Source: Tetrahymena thermophila SB210 (taxonomy: Eukaryota > Ciliophora > Oligohymenophorea > Hymenostomatida > Tetrahymenidae). Taken from it: a DNA stretch of 64,000 bases. Positions 16,414 to 27,828 of this stretch are shown here, one piece after another; within the stretch, counting starts at the first letter, position 1, and each line of letters opens with the position of its first letter. The stretch is taken from positions 682,001 through 746,000 of the forward strand of contig NW_002476463.1 of assembly GCF_000189635.1 (NCBI RefSeq), written 5' to 3'. The translations under genes were made by a program, and so were the position numbers. A model generated the notes under the pieces. It made no database searches and was not told where the DNA came from. It worked only from the letters and a program-made list of their open reading frames with translations.

Positions 16414-17292
16414 GATAATATAAATAGAAATTAATTAATGAATTGTATTTAATTTATGAATGAATTTATATAAAAATGTAAATATTTTGATGCTGATGAG
16501 CAAAAATAATTATTAATTTGAAATCTTACAAATGCTTAAAAAAAATATATATGAAATCAATTAAAAAATATGTTATTAAAAATTATTCAAGATTTTTATT
16601 AGCTTTTGAAATATTTTAAAATTTCTTTTTTATTCATAAAATTGTAATTTTAATTATTTATTTATTTTACATAAAATATTTTTTTTAATAATTCACTTTG
16701 AACTTATTATTAAAGTGTTTGATTTCATTTTTTAATTTAATTTCGATTCGTTTTTGAATAATTTTAATCGTAGAGAATTAGTGAAGCATTTCAAATTAAA
16801 AAATGAATAGAATTTATATTCGTTAGTTTTGCTACATAAATTATGAATAAATATAAAATAAGATAATACTAAACAAAAATGATTACAAAATAATGTTAAA
16901 CCTACTATTAATGTTAGCTAGATTATGTAAACCAATAATACGTTTTTAAACAAAGATTAAATATAAAGTTTTTTCTATGGATCACGAATATAAAGATAAG
17001 AAAGGTTAGCTTTTTGTTTTATTATAAGCGAACTTATCAATAAAGAAATCAATAGAAATCTCAATGGTAAAATTGGTTATGATAACTGGTTAAATGCATA
17101 AATACACCAAAAAAACAATCAAAAAAGCTGATTAAAAAGCTAAGATATACTTAAAATTTTGTTATTGAATAAGCAAGTAAATCAAATTAAGTGAAAAAGG
17201 GATAGTTGAGATTAATAAATAAATTTTGAACAACATTTTTGGAGTAAAAGGATAAACAAATAAATTAGCAAAATAAATTCAACTTTTAAAAT
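16414..17292. other. divergent intergenic region
   Basis: Promoter-containing spacer between the CS-like gene (-) and the next gene (+). An ATG at 16977 opens a short frame, MDHEYKDKKG, that cannot be joined in phase to the downstream gene. I take 16980-17292 as 5' UTR because it is purine-rich and lacks a consistent frame. Confidence 0.5.
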
Positions 17293-18776
17293 ATGGCTCA
17301 AAAATAGTTCAGATTAACTAGCGATGGATTTCGTAAAAGCGTGAGATAGGAAGTGAGTTAAAAATTTTCAAAAGAGGAGAAGCTGTTTTATGAAGTATTT
17401 GAAGAAAAGGGTTATTCTAAGGACAACAAAATAACAAAAAATAGTCCTATCTTTGAAAAGAAATACAATACTTAAAACGATGTTATCTTTTTCCTAATTG
17501 AGCAAGTGGAACAGTAATATTAATACTGCACTGTTGAGTAGCTTGTCAATAAAATCATAGATACTATTCAGACCTTTCATTTAGACAATTAAGAGGATTA
17601 AGTAGAAATTAACACACTTCTTGAGTATCAAAAAATGCTCTACTAAATTTATGACAGATATGCTTAACGCTCCTAAATATAAAATCCTAAACGCGAAAAG
17701 TGCTATATGGAAATTTACCATATTAAAAATCTTGAATTAGTGACAGATATTTTCAAATATTATCAGTAAAAATTAAGATAATCATTTTTTATTTGGTTTA
17801 TATTTAATAGATGATAATGATAATACATCTTAAAAGCTTTATTAATTCAATTAAGACACCTCAATATTCAAATAAAATAATTTTTTAAGATAAAAGCAAG
17901 AAAGTATGAATTTAAATAACTTTTCTAAAATGGGAATTAATTTAAAAAAACAGCAAATAAAAGATCTTTAAATAAAAATTTATTATAAAGAAAATAAAAT
18001 AAATTAAAGCTAATTAGATATATATTTTCATTCTTCTATGATAAATTTGTTAGCTTTTAGAATAAAATATTACAATTTTTATTAAATAATTTTATAATTA
18101 ATATAGAATCAAATACAAAGCTAGACTAGTGTCTAAAGAAAACGTATCTACTTTAATGAGCTAAATTGAGAAACCAGAGCCATAATTTAAAAGTATTTAT
18201 GAATAAAAGAGCTAAAATTTGTGGAAAGAACCATTCTCAGAAAGGGCTGCAAATTTAGAAATTGTTGTTTTAGGTAAAAAAAAACCTGCTCATAGCCAAT
18301 ATGTAAGCAATGGGAAAAGTAATACTAATCCAGATGATTCTTAAATAAATAACACCGAGTGTGATAAGAACAAAGATTATGAGCAAATATCCAAGGTTGT
18401 GGTTGATTTCAATTTGATTTATGCTTGTATACATCCAAAATAATTTGAAAATAATAATGTCCACACCAAAGTCAACATTCAGTTCAAAGATTAAACTCCA
18501 AATGCTCCTTACACAGGTTTAACTACTATTCAAATGGGATTCAACTTTACTCTGGACACTGAAACTAAGCTGTATGTTATGGATTAATTATTAAACTATT
18601 TCGGCACAGATATAGATAAACTTAATTACGAAATTAGTGAAAGAACGAATATCATAAACGATATCCTCCTTTCCTTTAAACAAAAAATTGTATATAAATA
18701 ATAAAGAGGTTTGGAAGAAAATCGTTAAAACCAAGAGCGTGATGCATGTTCTATTTAGCAGTGCTCTATATTTTGA
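17293..18776 (+). CDS. unrecognised protein with C-terminal CaaX-like box, about 380 aa
   Basis: Two exons in phase, 17293-17765 and 18107-18776, separated by a 341-nt intron that opens GTAAAAATT and closes TTAATATAG. The start MAQKQFRLTSDGFRKS is preceded by an A-rich leader. The protein is hydrophilic and mixed helical, with no signal peptide or TM helix. The second half has a compact, less biased segment around KVVVDFNLIYACIHPKQ and TTIQMGFNFTLDTETKLYV that may be a domain, but I do not recognise it. The last residues are CSIQQCSIF before TGA at 18774-18776. The terminal C-S-I-F fits a prenylation (CaaX) signal, which would place the protein on a membrane. Retaining the intron would stop translation at a TGA at 17812-17814. 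Confidence 0.68.
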
Positions 18777-20323
18777 ATTATTCTTCATTCGCTCAACAAA
18801 ATAAATCAAGTATAATAAATAAATAAATTTAATTCTTTCATTCTTACCAGCTTTTATAAAAACCCTATAAAATTCTATATTCTGTATGTATGTATATTTT
18901 GCTTATAATTTGGATTATATTCAATTAATTTTTAAAATATTAAAATTATAACAGCAAATTTAAGTTTATTTTTATCAAAATTATCATTTTCAAATATAAA
19001 ATATTTCATAAATCAAAAACATATTTTAATAAAAATAAAAAAGTATTACCTAAAAGTTTAATCAAATTCAAAATATATTTATTAACATTTTTAATGGTCT
19101 GTATGTATGTATATTGAATACTTTTATTAATTTATGTTGCATTAAATTTAAGATAAAAAAATAACTTCTGCTAAATAAAATACAAAGAAATACTCTAAAT
19201 TTAAATTATTAAAAATTTATATTTGTAAAATTTAAACTTTTTTTAACAAATAAATATTAATATTTTAATTATATTAAATCCTATATGAAATTATTAACAC
19301 TTAAATATATATAATAAAGTGAAAATCTAAAAATATCAATATATTATTATTTATATTAACTAAAATACAAGGATAATTGAAAGAAAATACAAAGAAGATT
19401 ATATTTTTTAGATTAATAATTAGATATTCAATAATACTTCATAATGCTATGTGTATTAGTTGAGCTCTAGTTTATATTTATTATATGTTAGTATATAAAT
19501 ACATCTTGATATTCTAAAAATTAAATTTGGAAAATTTTTAATATTAAAAAAGCATATCTTGATTAATTCGAACAGACACTATATATAATTTAATAAAATT
19601 TATTTTTACTTGATAATTTATTAATTTAATAATATCTATAAATTATTATTATTATTATTTATCTATCTGCTGAATGTAATTAAAAATATTATAAAAGTAA
19701 TAAAATTTAGATATTTTTAATTAAATAATTTATCTCAGTAATAATTAATATTTTTTTATATTAAAAACATAGATATCCAGAAAATTCAAATAATTCTGAG
19801 CTAATTTTCAGTCAAATTAATTTATAATTCGCTATAAAATAATTCAAGTATATTAAGTAGATATTAAAAATTAATATTTAAAAAAATATTTTAAGTTATT
19901 ATTTATCTTTGATAACCAAAAAAGATCTACACTGAAAAAATATATCTTAAATATATATGCTTTTCTGAACAATTGTTTTTAACAAACTATCTTAATTATT
20001 ATCATGTAAGTTACTAAAAATTGTTTATTAAAATAAAGCAATACTTTAAAACATATCTTCAATATATTGAATATAAAATCAATGGTCTATTATGATTCAG
20101 TTTTATTAAATAAAAGAACACTCTCTTCATTTAAAATAGCGGTGCTTATCAAATAAATTTTTTTTAATTAAGTTTTTATTTAGAAGGTTTGAATTTTTGG
20201 CCCTATTTAGAGATATATAGATAAAAGATAGATAAATAGATTAGTAGAAGTTAATTAATTTTTTATAAAATAAATAAGACAAAATTTCTGAAATTAATAG
20301 CCAATAATTTTTGTTAGAGAAAA
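18777..20323. other. intergenic, no gene seen
   Basis: 1.5 kb of A+T-rich DNA. A 16-18-nt motif, CTGTATGTATGTATATT, occurs at about 18880 and again at about 19099. No coding frame with protein-like composition was found on either strand. Confidence 0.55.
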
Positions 20324-21124
20324 ATGAAAATTGAAGATCAAAGCAAAAATAGCATTGATAAAAGTAAAAAATAATAATAAGCTGATCATTCGATTTGCTT
20401 AGGAGAAGACATTTATGATTTATAAGAGAATCAGAATGATGAAACAAAAGAAATAAAGTTTAGAACTGAGAATTAATATCTCTAATAAATATAAATCTTA
20501 AAAGAAGAAAATGAAAAATAAAAAAAGATTATTTTTTAATTGAGGAATACAATTAAATATTATGAGGAAAAGCAATAGCCAATTTACTAAGAAAACCAAT
20601 TTAACCAAATATTAATGCCTAAAGAAAAAGATTTAATTAGTGAATGGATCACATAAGGTGGAAGAGAGATTAGTTTACAGCCTGTATATAGAGCTACAAG
20701 TGATGGGTTTTAGATAAAAAATATTTATTAGAAATGTTCTGAAATAAATAATTTAATAGTACTAATTTAGACAGAATAAAATAAAAGATTTGGATTTTTC
20801 ACAAACCTTGAAATCAAAGATAATGGATATCAATTCATAACCCAAAATCCAAATGAAATATTTTTGTTTTCTCTTGATTTGAAGTAAAAGTTTACTTCGA
20901 ATAAAATTAACTGCGAGCATGCATTTTATTCAAACGATAGTTACTTTTCAGTTGGTTAAAATGATATTTTAATATACACTAACTCAAATGAATCCGAAAA
21001 ATCTTGCAATAACTTTGGTTGTTATGGAGAAAAGCAAGGAATTAATTCAGGAGGTTTTCTAAATGGCGGATCTAGAAATTTCAAGACAATTGAAATAGAA
21101 ATTTTTAAAGTTGATTACCTTTGA
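20324..21124 (+). CDS. TLDc-domain protein, about 266 aa
   Basis: Single exon, ATG 20324-20326 to TGA 21122-21124, 267 codons. Residues 1-50 are polar. About 50-90 form a short coiled coil (QILKEENEKQKKIIFQLRNT). From ~105 to the end runs a complete TLDc fold: VYRATSDGF, FGFFTNLEI, FLFSLDLKQKF, FSVGQNDILIYTN, FGCYGEKQG, GGFLNGGSRNFKTIEIEIF. The closing G-S-x-x-F-K-x-I-E-I-E-I-F is the family's hallmark end. TLDc proteins (OXR1, NCOA7, TLDC2 kin) bind or disassemble V-ATPase and protect against oxidative stress. Ciliates have expanded families whose individual roles are unknown. The short coiled coil before TLDc may give dimerisation. No introns. Confidence 0.88.
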
Positions 21125-21574
21125 ATAATTAATTAGTCTATATTAATAAATATTCTAATATAAGATTATCTTGTTTTTTTCTACTTCAGCTTTTATTTAT
21201 TTCTTAATACGATTTGTTCATCAAATAAATTATGATTGAATGAGTTATAATTAAAAGCTCTTATTTTTTATATTCTAAAATCAAACAAATTATTGATTAG
21301 AAAAATAGGTAACAAACATTTAATCAATTTAAGAATTAAAGCTAATTTATTAGCAATAATATTAATTACAAATAATTAAATAATTTATTTTTGTGGATAA
21401 GAATGGATTTATAAATTTTGAGATAGATCCTATTAAAAACTGAAAAATTTACCCACAGAATATTGTTTTTTGTTATTTTTTATAATTAAAATCTAATAAT
21501 TCTAAAGTTTATGAAAAAACATTCACAATTTGACAAACTAAGCGAAAATTTGGCTCCTGCTTTATTAACTTATT

Positions 21575-22290
21575 ATTATGAATTAATTATTATTAAAATA
21601 TTAATTAAAATAAATTATAAATTATTTAAAATATTTTTTTCTTACATTAAAAAACTTATACTTAAAATCTTGCAAATAAATTTTAATAAGTTGACTTGTA
21701 AAATTAGCATTTTTTAAAAAAGATTTATAAACCTGCTTTATTTACAGATATTACAAAATTAATAAATAATTATTAAAATATCAATTAAAATAAATTATAT
21801 ATTATTTAAAATTTTTTTTTATTACATTAAAAAATTATTAATCAACATAAATAAAATCTTAATTAAAAATAAATTTTGATTAAAATATGAATTAAAATAA
21901 ATTATAAATTATTTAAAATATTTTTTTCTTACATTAAAAAATCTTTAAAGCAGCTTGAAATTTTACAGATAAATTTTTTGCTGACTTGTAAAAATATTAT
22001 TTATTTAAAAAAGATTTATAAGTCTGTTTTATAGCCTAATTATTATGAAAAATTATTATTAAAATATCAATTAAAATATTTTTTGTTACATCAAAAAATA
22101 TTTAAACAAACATAAAATTTTACAAGCAAATTTCAATTTATCTTACTTGTAAAATAAAATTTTTTTAAAAAAGATTTATAAAACTGCTTTATTTACTGAT
22201 TATTATTAAATAAATAAATTATTACTAAAATTCAATTAAAATAAATTATTAATTATTTAAAATATTATGTTCTTAAATTAAAAGATTTTT
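21575..22290. repeat. degenerate tandem repeat, about five units
   Basis: A block of the form ATTATTAAAATATCAATTAA, then a run like AATTATAAATTATTTAAAAT and a T-rich stretch ending TTACATTAAAAAA, recurs from about 21590, 21766, 21880, 22050 and 22201. Several units are followed by AAAAAAGATTTATAAACCTG-like sequence (about 21716, 22009, 22162). Unit length varies from ~110 to ~170 bp with internal deletions. It lies in the spacer between the TLDc and nucleosidase genes. No coding sense; frames that run through it have only A+T-rich noise composition. Confidence 0.7.
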
Positions 22291-22589
22291 TAGGTGCAAC
22301 TACATCTTAGTTAAACTGAGTTTTTATAATTACACTCATTTTAAAAAGATTTATTCAGTCATTATATGTAAGCTTTGATTTATGGAAATTAAATAGAAAA
22401 TTCAATAATTAAGATATTTATTAATGGAAATTACTCAATAAGTTAAGACTTGCTTAGCAGAAGGTATTTATTTATTTAGTTATATCTTTTTTTAAAAAGG
22501 TATCCGTATTAAATTTAATTCTTACAGTATAAACTATAAAATCAAAATAATATATCAAAGAATCTAAAAGCGAGTTATTTAAAATAGAA

Positions 22590-23366
22590 ATGAGCGAAAC
22601 TTAGACTCAAATTAATTACATAGATTGGCCCAAGGAAATTAAGAAAATTATGTTCGTGATTGTCATGGAACACGAAGCAAACGATTTAATTAGTTTGATC
22701 AATCTAAAGAGAGATGAAACTACTTTAAACAATCCCTTTTTGGAAGGATATACATGTGAGTATAATAATAAATAGGTAATTTTAGTTAAGCCTCCAATCG
22801 ATCCTGTTTACAAGGTTTAATCAGTCAGCACAGAGCCTGCTTCTTTATGTGTTTATGCTGCTATTAAAAAATATAACCCCGATATAGTTATTAGTGCAGG
22901 AACAAGCGGCGGTGTTAAAAGAAAGGAAAATCCAGATTTGCATTTGAAGATCAAAGATATAGTTGTAGCTTAAAGCATTTAGTTTTTTACAAGAACAATT
23001 ATTATCAAAGACTGGGAAGGTTATGTAGCTGGTAAGCAATATAATTTGCTTAATCCCAAGCCTTTACATCAAATATTAGCTTTAAAGCCTGTAATTATTG
23101 GCACTGATAATAGCTTTACCAATGACAATACTCATGCTATTGAATAAGGCATAGACTGCATTGAAATGGAAGCAGCAGCTGAATTAAGAGTTTGTCACTT
23201 ACTAAATGTTCCATTTACTGCTATAAAGATTATATCTGATGTTGAAATGGATGATCCTACAGAAAGAGAAACCTTATTTAAAGACTTCTTTGTCCATGGT
23301 ATTAAAAATCTATCTATCAAATTAAAAGAATTCCTTGATGATATTGATAAAATAGCTAATTGGTGA
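22590..23366 (+). CDS. MTA/SAH nucleosidase-like phosphorylase, about 258 aa
   Basis: Single exon, 259 codons, TGA 23364-23366. Matches the PNP/UDP superfamily in the MTAN (Pfs) branch, which cleaves adenine from 5'-methylthioadenosine or S-adenosylhomocysteine in methionine salvage and methyl-cycle recycling. Visible features: acidic catalytic candidate near the N-terminus (VMEHEAND, ~25-32), glycine loop SAGTSGG (~100) for the ribose/phosphate site, GTDNSF, the substrate-binding EMEAAAEL block (~190-198) and SD in KIISDVEM (~216), whose Asp is the usual base-protonating residue. Length and order fit plant- and bacteria-type MTANs rather than trimeric MTA phosphorylase. It has no signal peptide, so probably cytosolic. 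It is compact and intronless with more GC than neighbours, which is compatible with a bacterial origin but not proof. Confidence 0.87.
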
Positions 23367-23910
23367 AATAGCTGAAAATAGTTAACTAATTTATGTTTGA
23401 TTTAATAAAATTGTAGTAAAACATTTATAAATTAAAATCTTTTTAAAAAAATGCTAATCTTTTATACAATTTCAATTTCAATACTATCTCCTAATTCTTT
23501 ATTAATTTAATATCTTAAAAATTAAAAAGAATTTATTTACTTTAAAATCTAAAATATCTTGATATTTATCAATAAATTATCATTCAAAAAAAAATTCACA
23601 ATTAATTTAATAAAATCATTTTGTAAGTATTATTTTAACAATTAAAAACGAAAAAAAGCATTAAAAAATTATTAAAATTAAATATTTTTATTTTATTTGT
23701 CAATAAATTCTAATTAAAATATCAAATAAAATAATTGATTCATTTTTTAAGGAAAAGCACCCAAAATACTTTTATTAAAGCATAATTTTTAAGTTTTTGA
23801 GAAATATTTAATAGAATGATTTTTTCAAACAAATTAAAGGTTTAGTTCATTTTAGCAATTTATAAGGAATATTTTACTTGTTTGTGATTAAAAAAACGAT
23901 TAAATAAGTT
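23367..23910. other. intergenic, no gene seen
   Basis: A+T-rich spacer between two plus-strand genes; contains the 3' UTR of the nucleosidase gene and the upstream region of the next. No frame. Confidence 0.55.
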
Positions 23911-25072
23911 ATGGTATGCATTGATATTTAAATTGAATAAACATTATAACATATTTTAACAAGAAGAGCGATGACAATCAAAGCGCTTATGCTTTTAAAA
24001 TCATAGATCAGAACCCTAAGGATATTTATATAAAAGGAATGTAATTCTTAGAATTTCTAACATTGTTAAATGTATTACTTATTAAAGTTAAATAGATTTA
24101 GAAAAGCACTTTTTTGAAAGATAGTTTAATTGATGTATTAACTAATATTGTCAATTTTGTTGATTAATAAGTAGAAAAATAAGGATTAACTATCTATAAT
24201 ATTTATATTTCAGCATTAATTAGACTAATTAATAATTATAATAAATAAATAACAAATTTTTTGAAGATTAAACAATAAGTATTTAAATAAAGAAAGAGAC
24301 GAGGAATATTTGGACTTTTTTAGAATAAATTAACTTTATATAAACAAAGGAAAAATTAGATTAGAAAATGGAAGAAGATTTTGAAAACGTTTATTCAGAG
24401 GAAGATGTTAAACAAATAACTTAGAGCTTAAATAAAGATCTGCAGGATTAAAAACAAATTATTCAAAAATTGCAAATGGATAATACTGAATTGAAGAAAG
24501 AAATTGATTAGCTAAAAGAATAATTGAAATAAAAATAATAAATTATATATGATAATTCTAAAAACCTAGTGAAATTTGAATTAGAAAGATCTAAAGCCAT
24601 AGAAGAAAACCATATCATGAAGAAACTTCTGGAAGAAAAGGATTTAGTTCGTGTTTTAGACTTATTTTCTTGGAAGTCATTTGAAGATGGATAAGCAAAA
24701 ATTTTAGAGTAGGCAAAATAAATAGAAATTTTAAGCTCAAAACTAAGAAATAGCGATTAAATTGATAAAAGCAATTCTTAAGGCATACTATAGTATAAAA
24801 TATTTAATTAGGAGAATGAAAAAGAAATACTTGAGAGCCAAATCAATTAGCTAAATAATGAAATAAAATAAAAAAATTAATAATAATTAGAAAGAGATTA
24901 CTTTTATGAGGTTATCTCTAACCATTTAGGAACTTTTGATAATAAAGATGATTAATAGTATAAATAAAAAGCAAAGGAATACATACATTACTGTTTTGAT
25001 GCATTAAAAGATATTATAAATTAATTAAAAATTAATGTAAAATTAAGTTTTTCAGAGTCTGTTTCTGTTTGA
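23911..25072 (+). CDS. coiled-coil protein, about 329 aa (5' exons tentative)
   Basis: The secure part is a continuous frame from 24293 through ATG 24368 to TGA 25070-25072, mostly heptad-rich Glu/Lys/Gln (MEEDFENVYSEEDVKQ, LKKEIDQLKEQLKQKQQ). Upstream, 23964-24170 reads in another frame as protein-like sequence (SAYAFKIIDQNPKDIYIKG, FLEFLTLLNVLLIKV). The best phase-consistent model is ATG at 23911-23913, intron 23914-23963 (GTATGC...AACAAG), exon 23964-24170, intron 24171-24292, exon 24293-25072, total 330 codons. This makes the first coding exon only the ATG codon. A shorter gene starting at 24368 (234 aa) is the fallback. The N-terminal ~90 residues look helical and globular, the rest coiled coil. 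No family recognised; structural or ciliary roles are possible but unsupported. Confidence 0.55.
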
Positions 25073-25329
25073 GCTTCAACGCAGTATTAAAACTATTTCT
25101 ATATATTCATATCAAATAAAAATTTCCTAAATGAAAAATTATTAGAATATCTTTTATCACAATTGAACATACATACATATTCTAAAAGCTTTTAAAATAT
25201 TTAAATGAATTAATATATCAACATTTATTTTTTTGTTTTAAATCGCTCTTTTTATAAAATTTATATATTAATTTATTATATCATTAATTTTCTATTAGAT
25301 ATTAAATATTTATGTAAAATATCAAATAA

Positions 25330-27280
25330 TAAAAAAAACATTTATTAACATTTTTAAATTATTTTCTTGATTGAAAGTATTAATTTTAAATATTTAAGCA
25401 AAAGAAATTCATTTAATTACTGAAACATTAAACAAAAAAAAATAAAATTATATTAGTATGATAGTTTTTTTTATATTAAAAAAATATTTTTGATAGTAAA
25501 GCTTTTATTCTCATTAGTATTATGTTTAATTATTTTTAGATTAACCAACGTCCTACTTCTTTTCTTCTTCTTATACTTCTTCTACTGGCGTATCAGAATG
25601 ACTTTTATTTGTCGCCATATTTTCTAAAGGTGACTTTATTGTATTCGAGGATGAATTGCCGCTATAGTTTCCATGAGGTATTTACTCCACAGTTATGTTC
25701 AGTTAAGGATGTTGATTGCTTTAGTTTAATTTAAAAATGGATTCTCCACTGCTTCCCTCTAGATTTAAGTTCTATTTTTCAACAGTGGCCTCTTAACTTG
25801 AATTTTACTGTTTCTAATAAATGTTTGGATCTACCTATCCTTCAAGATGTTAAAGAAAAAAGGAGACTTAAGATTGATTCTATGCAGAACTACTTATATT
25901 AATAGTAGCTTAAGCATCATTTAAGGATACGTTAGGTATTTGAGAATTTTAAGCAAAATTATCAGCTTTATTCGGTCTCTAGATTTCAAGAGAGTCTATC
26001 TAAGCTAATTTATTAATATCGGATGAAATGTGATTTTAGATTATAGGAGAAATCTAAAACCTTTCTTGAGCAGTAAGAGAACCATATTGTTCTAGAAAAG
26101 ATTTCAAGAATTATTAAGCAGGGTCGTCCTAGTGTTACAAACTCTAATTTGACTAGTTGGCAGAAGCTCTTTAGCTATCCTTATCATCGTTTTATCTATC
26201 CATTTTTTACTTTTATAGATGTTCTTTTTATATTTATTTAATAATTTATTCAAAATTTGGATGTTCTTCAGCGAGTATTTATTCTCTGTATAATCTATTT
26301 TAAATTATTTTTTTAAAAATTTATTCTTTATTCAAGCTACTCATAGTGTTGCTCGTTGAATTTTTGATATTATTATTTGTTGATAAATAATTTATTATAT
26401 TATATTATATTATATTTGTTGGCTCAAATCACTTTAATTTTTTTGTTTTGTAGCTTAATTAATTTATTTTTTGTTTTGTAGCTTAATTAATTAATTTTTT
26501 TCTTCTTAGTAGAACAAATGTGTTTATAATTCCTTTTCCTTAATTTTTTTTGTCTTTTTGTGTAAAATATATATATTAATGAATAATTTTACTTATTTTT
26601 CTATTAATTTACATAATAAACTTTTTAGTTAAAAAATTATCTTTAGAAAGTATTAGAATAGTTTATTTATTCTTTTAAATTGATAAATTATTACTAACAA
26701 AATAAATTTATTTTTTAATTAAAAATAATTATTATGACTGTTTATATTTTAGTAATAAGCTTTTTAATTTTTAATTATTATTTATTAATTAGTAAAAAAT
26801 TATATGACTAAAGTACATTTTTATTTCTTGAGTTAATAAGTTTTCCTAAAATTTTAATATAAATAGTAAAAGACTTTATTTTAAAAGCAATACCATTTTA
26901 AATATATTTTTATAATTTATGATTTTCCTGAAAAAATAAAAATAATAATAACTTGAATGAAAATATTTTAATGTAGATTTAGAATTTTTTTTGAAAATAA
27001 AAACTATTATTAGAACTAAATTTATAAATACTAACTATTTAATTGATAATAAGTGTTAATATAATATAATCATAAACATTTTTTGTTTATAATTAGTTAT
27101 AATAATTATTTTTATTTTTAAAATATTAATATCGTTCACTAATTTAATAAATGTAATTTTTTTAAAGTATTTAATTGTTCAAACATTAAAAAATATATTT
27201 AAATAAATATATAATGCATATCTATAATTCATAAAGATCATTTTTTTAAAGAAAATTAAAAAAAAGTATTACAACAACCA
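25330..27280. repeat. segmental duplication, copy 1
   Basis: About 1.95 kb whose sequence recurs in the same order and orientation at 27486-29510. Matches include the 3' flank (25337-25480 vs 27486-27620), the minus-strand gene, its 5' flank (GTTGCTCGTTGAATTTTT vs GTTGCTAATTGAATTTTT) and a distal block near 26640-27280. A small (TTATA)n run lies at about 26392-26417, and a 26-nt motif containing GTTTTGTAGCTTAATTAA is doubled at 26437-26494. Confidence 0.8.
25511..26344 (-). CDS. unrecognised Gln/Ser-rich protein, about 277 aa
   Basis: Single exon, ATG 26342-26344 to TGA 25511-25513, 278 codons. Residues 1-50 are a charged helical head (SSLNKEQIFKKIIQNRLYR, AEEHPNFEQIIKQIQKEH). The middle contains a second helical patch (FLKSFLEQYGSLTAQERFQ). 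The rest is Gln/Asn/Ser-rich and disordered, ending in an acidic run (PVEEVQEEEKKQ). No TM, signal peptide or known domain. The head and the middle patch are preserved in the decayed copy at 27829-28200 while the disordered part has diverged, so these two patches are probably the constrained parts. Confidence 0.68.
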
Positions 27281-27828
27281 TATAAAAAAATTATAAAAAA
27301 GTAAACAGAAAAATTAACAAGTTTTATTAATTAATTTATTATATAGAATATTAATTAGAAATATTTAACTAAAACTAATTTATCTAATATTAATTTTCTG
27401 TACTTTAATTTAATATTTTCAAAAAAAAATAATAATTTCAATTAAAAACTCATAATACATTAAATTGATAAAATTTAAAATATCAAATATTAACAAAAAC
27501 ATATAAAAATTTTTAAAATTATTTTGTTGATTAGAAGTATTAAGCAAAATAAATTCATTTAATTGCTGAAATATTAAGCAAAAAAAAAATATAATTATTT
27601 TAGTATCAAATTTTATTTATATTAAGAAAGTATTTTAGTATTGGAAAGCTTTTATATTTCATTCTTTTTCTATACTATTCAGTTTAATTATAATCCTACT
27701 TATTCTAGGATTAACTGCTGTTATTGTTTACTATTTGTATTTAATCCACTTTTATTTTCATTTAAGCAATATCATTTCTTTATTGTATTTTAGGTATTTG
27801 AGAGCTATTTAGATTTTAAACGAACCTA
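26345..27828. other. intergenic part of the duplicated segment
   Basis: A+T-rich sequence holding the 5' flank of the intact copy and the 3' flank of the second copy. The homologous flanks are the only structure I can see. Confidence 0.55.

Noticed and set aside
16977-17170. Possible upstream exon MDHEYKDKKG before the 17.3 kb gene
   Set aside because: No GT-AG pair joins it in phase with the downstream exon, and the intervening frame stops at TGA.
21511-21717. Short plus-strand frame beginning MKKHSQFDKLSENL
   Set aside because: After ten residues it enters the degenerate tandem repeat and becomes Ile/Lys/Leu noise; no splice partner.
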